Origin: Alphaproteobacteria bacterium
GTDB taxonomy: Bacteria > Pseudomonadota > Alphaproteobacteria > Thalassobaculales > Thalassobaculaceae
Assembly: GCA_028822575.1 (NCBI GenBank)
Contig: JAPKDN010000256.1
Location: forward strand, 1 to 5,281
Direction: 5' to 3'
DNA: 5,281 nucleotides
Below are positions 1 to 5,281 of the stretch, piece by piece. The position numbers and the translations under genes were made by a program. Every line of letters starts with the position of its first letter. Position 1 is the first letter of the stretch. Under the pieces are notes generated by a model. It saw only the letters and a list, made by a program, of their open reading frames with translations, searched no databases and was not told the origin of the DNA.

Positions 1-1
1 G

Positions 2-202
2 ATTTTGTGCGACGTGCCACGAACGGCGACGGTCCAGGCAAAGGATTCGCTGACCGCTCTCAAGGTCACCAAGGACACCTTCTTTCGGCTGGTGACCGAA
101 TTTCCCCAGATTGCGGTCGAAATAATGCGCGAGTTGGCGGCGCGTCTGGAACGCACTAACGCCCAGCTTCGCGAGGCTCATAGCGCTAAGCAAGCCTCGT
201 GA
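2..202 (+). CDS. Cyclic nucleotide-binding domain protein, C-terminal end (partial)
   Basis: The frame is open from the window edge to a TGA at 200-202, giving about 67 residues with the N-terminus outside the window. The visible part resembles the end of a Crp/cNMP-binding beta-barrel: 'LCDVPRTATVQAKDSLTALKV' contains the usual P-R-T/S-A-T-V segment of the phosphate-binding cassette region. It is followed by the barrel's last strand and a long helix ('FFRLVTEFPQIAVEIMRELA...RLERTNAQLREA'). The protein ends right after this helix, so there is no helix-turn-helix. That makes it more like a stand-alone cNMP-binding or signalling module than a Crp-type transcription factor. Ligand, and any domains upstream, cannot be seen. 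The methyltransferase gene follows 48 bp downstream on the same strand and could be co-transcribed. Domain call fairly sure; role unknown. Confidence 0.8.
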   Translation: MLCDVPRTATVQAKDSLTALKVTKDTFFRLVTEFPQIAVEIMRELAARLERTNAQLREAHSAKQAS

Positions 203-250
203 CGTGACCGTGGCGATGTTGTTGATTCTTTCCGGTCGGACCTTGAAATT

Positions 251-778
251 TTGAGCCGTCTAGACAGCGCGATCCGCCGCTTGATGGCGCAGAAGAAAGT
301 GCTCGAATGGGCCGTTGGCGAGGTCCAGGGCCTGTCAGGGCCCATTTTGGAACTTGGGCTGGGTAACGGGCGAACCTACGACCACCTCCGAGAAATTTTT
401 CCTAATCGGGACATCAAGGTCTTCGAGCGTGCGGTTGCGGCGCATCCCGATTGCGTGCCGCCGGAGGAGCATCTTTTTCGTGGTGATTTTCTAGACTCGC
501 TCCCGCGCGCTTTGGCGCAACTCGGACCGGTCGGGGTGCTGGCGCATCTGGATATTGGGACCGGCGTGAAAGTTGACAGTACGAGTCTCGCGGAGAGGAT
601 TGCCCCACTTGTTGCAGATCTTCTGGCGCCGGGGGCGCTAGTGGTCAGTGATCAGGAAATTTCGGCCTGGTCGGAATGCCAATTTGTGACGCCTGAGGTT
701 ATTCCAGCCGGTCGGATCCATCTTTATCGTCCGGTGCCACGACGGGACCCACGGGTTCCGAAACAGATGCTCAACTAA
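251..778 (+). CDS. Class I SAM-dependent methyltransferase (Methyltransf_17-like), 175 aa
   Basis: A small single-domain Rossmann methyltransferase. Motif I is at about residues 33-46 ([15 protein letters not shown], glycine-rich SAM loop). The acidic end of strand 2 is at 57-60 (VFER), the strand 4 region at 98-104 (AHLDIGTG), and '[12 protein letters not shown]' at 124-135 is the usual post-motif loop and strand 5. The opening [11 protein letters not shown], the [14 protein letters not shown] signature and the length fit a compact family known from alphaproteobacteria (Pfam Methyltransf_17, from memory). Its substrate is not known to me. The start is TTG at 251: the frame is open back to the preceding gene's TGA but holds no ATG or GTG, and MSRL is a natural family start. 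I see no good ribosome-binding site, so translation may be weak or coupled to the upstream gene. The TAA stop overlaps the stop of the converging Nudix gene. Confidence 0.85.
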   Translation: MSRLDSAIRRLMAQKKVLEWAVGEVQGLSGPILELGLGNGRTYDHLREIFPNRDIKVFERAVAAHPDCVPPEEHLFRGDFLDSLPRALAQLGPVGVLAHLDIGTGVKVDSTSLAERIAPLVADLLAPGALVVSDQEISAWSECQFVTPEVIPAGRIHLYRPVPRRDPRVPKQMLN

Positions 779-1317
779 AGCTCGATGAGGCCTTCGGGCC
801 GCGCGGCATAATCGTTTTGCCCCTCGACCTCCCGAAAATGACCAAGCGCCCAATGGACACTTGGAAAAGCGAGATCCTCCCATGGAATTTCATCCCAGGT
901 GAACAAGCCGACCTCTTCGGATTCAGGTCCCGCCGCGATGCTCGGCGTAACCAACTTGGCGCGATAGATCAGCTGGACCTAGCTAAAGCGTGCGATGCTA
1001 TAGACACCTAGAAGCGAATCAATCGAGATCTCGGCGCAGGCCTCTTCCTGGGCCTCGCGCATGGCGCCTTGAATCGCAGTTTCCCGCTCCTCCATATACC
1101 CTGCCGGGATTGTCCAATAACCCTTGCGCGGTTCGATCGACCGCTTGCACAGCAGGAACTTGTCCTCCCAGGTACAGACTGATCCGACTACGACTTTCGG
1201 GTTGATGTAATTGATGAAACCGCACTCGTCGCAAACGAGACGTTCATATGTGTCGTCGACAGGGATGCGATTGTGGATCGGACCGCCGGTTCGATCATCA
1301 TATGGTGATGTGCTCAT
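775..1317 (-). pseudogene. Nudix hydrolase with N-terminal CxxC motif, interrupted by an in-frame TAG
   Basis: Read from ATG at 1315-1317 this would be a 180-residue Nudix protein, a normal family length. A CxxC knuckle (C29, C32 in [14 protein letters not shown]) precedes the hydrolase fold. The Nudix box spans residues 73-95: G73, E79, R87-E88 and E91-E92 are present, with the last Gly replaced by Cys94. Such enzymes hydrolyse nucleoside diphosphates linked to another group, ADP-ribose or NADH types being the closest guess. Codon 113 (979-981) is TAG. Beyond it the same frame continues with good Nudix sequence ([33 protein letters not shown]) and stops at TAG 775-777. Relatives have Gln here (ISQVQLIYRA, from memory), so CAG to TAG is the simplest lesion. 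The truncated 112-residue product would keep the catalytic box but lose about a third of the fold. An upstream TTG at 1401 would add 28 unlikely residues. A sequencing error is possible. Confidence 0.8.
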
Positions 1318-1332
1318 CCCGGTACTGTGCCG

Positions 1333-1351
1333 TGCCGCTGCGCGAGCGGCA
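1333..1351. repeat. Inverted repeat, 7-bp stem, in the Nudix leader
   Basis: TGCCGCT (1333-1339) and AGCGGCA (1345-1351) are perfect complements around a 5-nt loop (GCGCG). The hairpin ends 15 bases before the Nudix ATG and lies between the small proline-rich gene and the Nudix gene. No T-run follows on either strand, so it is not a canonical intrinsic terminator. It could be a transcript-stabilising or attenuating structure in the 109-bp gap, or chance in GC-rich DNA. Confidence 0.4.
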
Positions 1352-1426
1352 AGCCGGTTGTTTCCGTGATGTCGGCGCAATTTACCATTGATTGATATCA
1401 AAGCTCGGTTCAGTCCAGCGTGGGGC

Positions 1427-1684
1427 TTAGACGACTAAATCGAGAGTCCTGCCAAGCCCACCAAATCCAACGCCGCGCGACGTTTGGCGTTCCGCGGTCG
1501 CTCGATCCTGATCACGACGCGCGTCCTGACTGTCCACGGCGCGATCTTCGTCGGTGGGGGTGATGCCCTGGGGGGTATTTGGCCGAACGCCGTTATTTCG
1601 CAGCTGCTCCACCGGGCGCGGCACGACGAGATTCGGCAGCGACGAATTAACGGGTAGTGACGGCGGTAACGCGGGCTGGACCAT
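1427..1684 (-). CDS. Small proline-rich hypothetical protein, 85 aa
   Basis: I do not recognise this protein. It begins with ATG at 1682-1684, preceded by a perfect AGGAGG eight bases upstream, which is the best ribosome-binding site in the window and the main reason to believe the gene. The N-terminal third is proline-rich and hydrophobic-polar ([21 protein letters not shown]). The middle is highly charged and probably disordered ([20 protein letters not shown]), and the end is Gly/Leu-rich with a hydrophobic tail ([13 protein letters not shown]). There is no signal peptide, membrane helix, cysteine or known catalytic motif. It lies 79 bp after pgk and 109 bp before the Nudix gene, all on the minus strand. 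The strong initiation site with low-complexity sequence suggests an abundant small protein of unknown role. Confidence 0.7.
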   Translation of the reverse strand: MVQPALPPSLPVNSSLPNLVVPRPVEQLRNNGVRPNTPQGITPTDEDRAVDSQDARRDQDRATAERQTSRGVGFGGLGRTLDLVV

Positions 1685-1692
1685 TTTAACGC

Positions 1693-1698
1693 CCTCCT
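1693..1698 (-). promoter_or_regulatory. Strong Shine-Dalgarno for the small proline-rich gene
   Basis: On the minus strand AGGAGG lies 8 bases before the ATG at 1684, a full match to the anti-Shine-Dalgarno core at good spacing. The other genes here have weak or no such site. It fixes the start of the 85-aa gene. Confidence 0.75.
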
Positions 1699-1708
1699 CT
1701 AGTACTGA

Positions 1709-1737
1709 CCCTTAACGTGCAAAGTAGAAAAAGTCAA
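1709..1737 (-). promoter_or_regulatory. Possible promoter for the small gene (TTGACT -35, weak -10)
   Basis: In the 79-bp gap after pgk the minus strand carries TTGACT (1732-1737), one base from the sigma-70 -35 consensus. At 16-17 bases further the best -10 candidates are TTAAGG or TAAGGG, which are poor. It would start transcription about 20 bases before the Shine-Dalgarno, giving the small gene its own promoter apart from pgk. Only the -35 element is convincing. Confidence 0.3.
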
Positions 1738-1763
1738 CAAATCCACCGATTCATCGATTCTCC

Positions 1764-2960
1764 CTATGCCTTCAACACGGCCACACCAGGCAACTCCTTG
1801 CCCTCCATCCACTCCAGGAAGGCACCGCCCGCCGTCGAGACATAGCTGAACCTCTCTAGGACACCGGCTTGGGCGAGGGCCGCGACCGTGTCGCCGCCTC
1901 CGGCGACCGAGACGACTTCGCCCGCGTCGGTCAGGTCGGCGACTCGCCGAGCCAGGGCCATTGTCGCCGCGTCGAAGGGCGAAATCTCGAACGCACCAAG
2001 GGGACCATTCCAGACCACTGTTCGGCAGCCCGCGATCGATTCGGCGAACCGTTCCGCTGATGCTAGACCGGCATCTAGGATCATCATGTCAGACGGTACT
2101 CGGTCGACGGGTACCACGCGTGTCTCGACACCGGCCGCCAGTGCCCTGGCGACGACCGCATCGTCCTGTAGCAAGATCTCGCATCCGGCTTTCGCCGCCT
2201 GGGCCTCGATCTCCCGGGCGGTATCGGCGAGGTCACGTTCCGCGAGTGAGGCCCCGACGTCATGGCCGCGCGCGAACAGAAAGGTATTGGCCATGCCGCC
2301 GCCAATGATCAATTTGTCGACCCTGGCGACCAGGTTCCGGAGCAACTCAAGCTTGGTGGAGACCTTGGCGCCGCCTACAATCGCGGCAACTGGGCGCTTC
2401 GGGCTCTCAAGCGCGGCACCAAGCGCCTCCAGTTCCGCCTGCATAAGCCGGCCCGCGTGCGCGGGCAGCTTCCGCGCGATCCCTTCGATAGAGGCATGGG
2501 CGCGATGAGCGGCGGCGAAGGCGTCATTTACATAGACGTCTCCCAGATCCGCCAACGCCGCAGCGAAGGCGTCGTCATTGGCTTCCTCGGCGCCATGGAA
2601 GCGGAGATTTTCCAACAACACCACCTCTCCGTCACCAAGCGCGGTGACAGCCGCGGATGCTGGGTCACCAATGCAATCATCAGCGAACTGGACCCGCGTT
2701 CCCGCCAATGCCTTAGAAAGTGGACCCACGAGTGGCGCAAGCGACATCGAGCTCTCGTTTTTGCCCTTGGGACGTCCGAAATGCGACATCACCACGACCC
2801 GGGCGCCACGTCGCGCCAATTCCATGATCGTCGGTGCCGCGCGTTCGATCCGCGTCGTGTCTGTCACCACGCCGTCCCGCATTGGCACATTAAGATCGAC
2901 GCGCAGTAATACGCGCAACCCCTTGGGGTCGAAATCGTCAAGGGTTTTGTGAGCGGTCAT
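1764..2960 (-). CDS. pgk: Phosphoglycerate kinase, 398 aa
   Basis: Cytoplasmic enzyme of glycolysis, gluconeogenesis and the Calvin cycle, interconverting 1,3-bisphosphoglycerate + ADP and 3-phosphoglycerate + ATP. The protein is complete with the family motifs in order: RVDLNVP (20-26) and SHFGRPKG (59-66) for 3-PGA binding, LLENLRFH (115-122), [13 protein letters not shown] (145-157), [12 protein letters not shown] (196-207), IGGGMANTF (219-227), [10 protein letters not shown] (316-325), the nucleotide loop GGGDT (354-358) and the C-terminal [19 protein letters not shown] (375-393). The start is taken as ATG at 2958-2960 (MTAHKTLDD), which gives the normal family length; a TTG at 2999 would add 13 residues without support. 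The ribosome-binding site is weak (GGGA about 8 bases upstream). One deviation: LDAGLAS near 295-301, where relatives usually have Pro after the Gly. The neighbours are not gap or fba, the common partners. It is transcribed away from the divergent methyltransferase. Confidence 0.98.
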   Translation of the reverse strand: MTAHKTLDDFDPKGLRVLLRVDLNVPMRDGVVTDTTRIERAAPTIMELARRGARVVVMSHFGRPKGKNESSMSLAPLVGPLSKALAGTRVQFADDCIGDPASAAVTALGDGEVVLLENLRFHGAEEANDDAFAAALADLGDVYVNDAFAAAHRAHASIEGIARKLPAHAGRLMQAELEALGAALESPKRPVAAIVGGAKVSTKLELLRNLVARVDKLIIGGGMANTFLFARGHDVGASLAERDLADTAREIEAQAAKAGCEILLQDDAVVARALAAGVETRVVPVDRVPSDMMILDAGLASAERFAESIAGCRTVVWNGPLGAFEISPFDAATMALARRVADLTDAGEVVSVAGGGDTVAALAQAGVLERFSYVSTAGGAFLEWMEGKELPGVAVLKA

Positions 2961-3104
2961 TGGAAGATCCCATCGGAAGGAATTACGCCACACTTTCAAT
3001 CACAGGTTCCATTGCGAAGCAACCGGACGAATAATGTCTTTTTGGGATTGAAACCCTGGGCAAAGATAACAAAGTCAGGTGAATAAACGGCCGTGGAGAA
3101 TGGA
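2961..3104. promoter_or_regulatory. Divergent intergenic region between pgk and the methyltransferase
   Basis: About 140 bp, visibly more AT-rich than the flanking genes, that must hold the promoters for pgk (minus) and the 351-aa methyltransferase (plus). I cannot assign clean -35/-10 pairs. TTGAAA at 3048-3053 is a -35-like hexamer on the plus strand with no good -10 at the right distance. Two small dyads are present: TTGC-GAA-GCAA (3012-3022), and GGG-A-TT-G-AA-A-CCC (3044-3056, one internal mismatch). Either could be an operator. AGGTGA (3077-3082) and TGGAGA (3094-3099) are candidate ribosome-binding sites for the plus-strand gene. Confidence 0.45.
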
Positions 3105-4160
3105 ATGCGCCCGCGTGAACGCCTCGCTTACACGATAAGCCAGACTGCCCGGATAGCATGGTTTACCGGCCATTACCTGGCAACTCGCCGGCTTGATCGA
3201 GGGACGGACGAACCAGGAACCTTGAAACCCTCACCCCAAAGCCGTCGCCGCGCGCGCCTTGTCCGCCGGGCCCTTTTCGGCGGCGCGATTGAACTGGTGC
3301 GACGGGATTTTTCAAACGTCGTCGCCGGCCATTATCGCTCCCCAAGGGACATGGTTCCTAACCCAGTCGAGGCGATTCGAGATCTTATTCGGTATTATCG
3401 TGATTTGCCGCGGGCCCGGGAACGGCGGTTGGCCGGCGCCTCGATGGAAGCGCGGGCCCTGGACGTTGATGGGGCGTATCCAGACTATTTCACCCAAAAC
3501 TTCCATTTTCAGACCGACGGATATCTCAGCAAACGCTCCGCTGAGCTGTATGACTTTCAGGTGGAGATCCTGTTCACCGGCACCGCCGACGCGATGCGCC
3601 GGCAGGCCCTGGTGCCAATGGCGGATTACATAAATGGCCAGGATGTCGCCTCGACGGTAGAATTGTTAGATGTTGGATGCGGAACCGGCGGCTTCCTGGC
3701 CCAAATTCGCCACTCATGGCCCAATCTGACGCTTGCTGGACTTGATATGAGTCCGCCCTATCTGGAGCGCGCTCGTGCTCGGGGTCAGGATGTCGCGGGG
3801 ATCGACTTTATCCAGGCCAACGCTGAAACGATCCCGCTCACCGACGCCTCGCGGGATATCATCACCTGTGTCTATCTGTTTCACGAACTCCCCCGCGCGG
3901 TCCGCCAAACCATCGCGATGGAGATGGCGCGTGTTCTGCGGCCCGGTGGCCGGTTGATCCTGTTGGACAGTCTTCAACTTGGCGACACGCCGGCTCTCGA
4001 CCCTGCTTTGTTGGGGTTTCCGGACACATTCCACGAGCCTTACTATCGGGACTATCTGGAACATGATTTGGCTGCTTGTCTGGTGGACGCTGGGTTGACC
4101 TTGATTCAGAAGACGCCAGCTTACCTGTCCAAAATGATTGTGGCCGATAAGCCCATCTAA
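3105..4160 (+). CDS. Class I SAM-dependent methyltransferase with long N-terminal extension, about 351 aa
   Basis: The C-terminal half is a UbiE/Methyltransf_11-type Rossmann domain. Motif I LLDVGCGTGG is at residues 187-196, the ribose-binding acidic residue D214 in AGLDMS, the strand 4 region YLFHELP around 257-263, and RPGGRLILLD at 279-288. Before it lies about 185 residues of arginine-rich, probably helical sequence without a signal peptide. This includes a well-conserved-looking block at 125-167 with FHFQTDGYLS (133-142), LYDFQVE and ADAMRRQ, which I recall from similar uncharacterised methyltransferases in other bacteria. Small-molecule (lipid, quinone or pigment-like) methylation is the likeliest kind of activity, by inference only. 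ATG at 3105 is chosen because TGGAGA sits 5 bases upstream; GTG at 3093, with AGGTGA 10 bases upstream, is an in-frame alternative adding 4 residues. The gene is intact and ends in TAA, converging on the M24 pseudogene 29 bp away. Confidence 0.87.
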   Translation: MRPRERLAYTISQTARIAWFTGHYLATRRLDRGTDEPGTLKPSPQSRRRARLVRRALFGGAIELVRRDFSNVVAGHYRSPRDMVPNPVEAIRDLIRYYRDLPRARERRLAGASMEARALDVDGAYPDYFTQNFHFQTDGYLSKRSAELYDFQVEILFTGTADAMRRQALVPMADYINGQDVASTVELLDVGCGTGGFLAQIRHSWPNLTLAGLDMSPPYLERARARGQDVAGIDFIQANAETIPLTDASRDIITCVYLFHELPRAVRQTIAMEMARVLRPGGRLILLDSLQLGDTPALDPALLGFPDTFHEPYYRDYLEHDLAACLVDAGLTLIQKTPAYLSKMIVADKPI

Positions 4161-4180
4161 TCGCCTGCGATTTTGGCTGA

Positions 4181-4213
4181 CTGGAGCCCCTAATCCCTTA
4201 CGGCCGGCTCCAG
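4181..4213. repeat. Inverted repeat at the convergent gene ends
   Basis: CTGGAGCC (4181-4188) and GGCTCCAG (4206-4213) form a perfect 8-bp stem with a 17-nt loop, between the methyltransferase stop (4160) and the last codons of the M24 pseudogene. There is no T-run on either strand and the loop is long, so it is at best a weak bidirectional terminator. Confidence 0.3.
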
Positions 4214-5258
4214 CCGATAGTTGTTCAACACCTCCGGTCCGTTTTCGGTGACCAACACGGTCTGGGCCCGGCCCATGGCTAGCCCAGAATCACCGTTCTC
4301 AAGTATGACATGTGGGAAAAACACCATGTCAGGACAAATTCCGTCAGGTGGCTGGCGTAAATCATTGGCGGCACACCCATCCAACTTAGCCAGTAGGTTC
4401 CGCCGAGTGGGTATCCGAACGCCGCATAGCTGTGACCGCCAAACCAACCGGCGTCCAGCGTGGATCGATGAATCTCGTAGAACCGGCCAAGCGGTCCCCT
4501 GAGAAGAATGGCCTCGACCAGCCGATACATCGACCTTTGCTCACCCGAGGGTGTTCCGATGATCACCAGCCTTTCGATACAGCCATTGTAAGGGCGAAAG
4601 TTTCCGGCGAGCTCCATCATCACCTGATCTTGGCTTCGAGCGGATGAGCGCCGCCGACAACGCGCCCGTAAATCGTGCGTCGACCGGAATTCACCAGTGG
4701 GCCCGCCGGGGGCATGCCGCCGTCTCCCTCCAGCAGCGCTGTCATTGCGGCGGCGGTCAGGCTGGCGGCCTTACGCATGTAATCCAGCTCCTCGGGGGAT
4801 TTCACGATGCGCTGGCGTTGGACCATCTTCGATCCATCGACATGCTTGCAAACCCCTTTGAGAGTAGCCGCGATCGCTGTGAAAGTGGCGCTGGTGTAAC
4901 CATGGCTTTCCATCTCGACCCCCACGGTTGATCCAGTCAGCTCACCCGCGATCAGAATCCCCCAGAGTAGCCTCGTGGGATTGGCGTCCTCGGCGTTTAG
5001 CGAGACCCGGATATCGTCGACGGTTGATCTGTCCTCCGCTTGGACCACGTCAGGGCGGCGGCAAAGTAAGGTGACTGATTCCCCCTCGGTGGTCAGAACG
5101 GCGCACTGGCAAAACACATAGCCACCGCCATAGTAACCAAAGAGATAGAAGTATGGTTCCTGGGCCAGACTAAGCATCGTGAGCAGGCCGTACCGCGCCA
5201 ACTCCGACTGCGCGATGGCGGTTCTTTCGACATAGGTCTCGAAGGGGAAGGGCGACAT
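4190..5258 (-). pseudogene. M24-family (creatinase/prolidase fold) peptidase-like gene, frameshifted and internally deleted
   Basis: The first frame (ATG at 5256-5258) gives 212 residues: a creatinase-type N-terminal domain, then the linker MVQRQRIVKSPEELDYMRKAA (145-165) and the start of the 'pita-bread' domain (GMPPAGPLVNSGRRT, 181-195). It stops at 4620. The protein continues one frame over as DQVMMELAGNFRPYNGCIER ... GYPLGGTYWLSWMGVPPMIY. It then shifts again to ICPDMVFFPHVILENGDSG ... VLVTENGPEVLNNY and a TAG at 4190-4192. Each shift is explained by one lost base, near 4630 (GCCC to GCC, restoring LEAQDQV) and near 4340 (GAAA to GAA, restoring LTEICPD). Two segments also look missing in frame (see findings). 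The usual M24 metal-binding Asp, Asp and His are replaced, as in metal-free relatives, so even the intact ancestor may not have been a metallopeptidase. No ribosome-binding site precedes the ATG and the frame stays open to the window edge, so the true start may lie outside. Confidence 0.85.
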
Positions 5259-5281
5259 GGCTTTGGCTTCGCGCGGGGTGG

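Noticed and set aside
203..250. Fusion or readthrough between the cNMP-binding protein and the methyltransferase
   Set aside because: The two genes are in the same frame with only one TGA between them and no further stop, but both proteins have natural ends and starts at this point. Two adjacent genes is the simpler reading.
780..860. Frameshift near the Nudix C-terminus
   Set aside because: A first reading suggested a lost base in the GGGG run, but the run is complete and the frame [18 protein letters not shown] stays open to the stop at 775.
638..883. 81-codon minus-strand open frame over the methyltransferase and Nudix ends
   Set aside because: It overlaps both real genes in another frame, and its sequence is that of the Nudix C-terminus read out of frame.
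979..981. Pyrrolysine or other programmed decoding of the internal TAG
   Set aside because: The position is not a Nudix active-site residue, relatives have Gln, nothing nearby looks like a recoding element, and TAG is used as a normal stop for pgk.
1741..1762. Small repeat (CGATTC AT CGATTC) and short hairpin after the pgk stop
   Set aside because: The stem is only about 4 bp and is not followed by a T-run directly, so it does not support a terminator.
1888..2508. 206-codon open frame on the plus strand opposite pgk
   Set aside because: It lies wholly antisense to a clear pgk, has a Ser/Ala/Arg-rich composition typical of the complement of GC-rich coding DNA, and shows no motif or ribosome-binding site.
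2262..2909. 215-codon open frame on the plus strand opposite pgk
   Set aside because: Also fully antisense to pgk, with no recognisable domain; a by-product of codon bias.

Overview
The window looks like ordinary GC-rich chromosomal DNA from an alphaproteobacterium. The lineage is inferred from protein style: a Crp-like cyclic-nucleotide-binding protein, a small 'MSRLDS...[14 protein letters not shown]' methyltransferase of the Methyltransf_17 type, the Nudix type and the phosphoglycerate kinase type. No search was run. There is no insertion sequence, CRISPR array, tRNA, rRNA or phage gene, and no gene-free stretch longer than about 150 bases.

Left part (1-1317): the end of a cyclic-nucleotide-binding-domain protein is followed on the same strand, 48 bp later, by a small SAM-dependent methyltransferase (251-778). 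It converges on a Nudix hydrolase gene (775-1317, minus strand), and the two stop codons overlap. The Nudix gene is full length in one frame but carries an in-frame amber (TAG) at 979-981, just after the Nudix box. The rest of the domain reads on perfectly for 67 codons to a normal stop.

Middle (1427-2960): minus-strand genes for a small proline-rich protein of unknown function, with an unusually strong Shine-Dalgarno, and for a complete phosphoglycerate kinase (pgk). With the Nudix gene they form a minus-strand series pgk - small protein - Nudix.

Right part (2961-5281): a divergent intergenic region separates pgk from a plus-strand methyltransferase of about 351 aa with a long N-terminal extension. 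This converges on a minus-strand M24-family (creatinase/prolidase fold) gene. That gene is a pseudogene: two single-base deletions split it over three frames, and two stretches appear to be missing in frame. The family it resembles also lacks the usual M24 metal ligands.

The main result is decay: three disabling lesions in two genes lie beside an intact housekeeping gene. I found no new multi-gene system. The least explained intact genes are the 85-aa proline-rich protein and the methyltransferase with its conserved region before the SAM domain.
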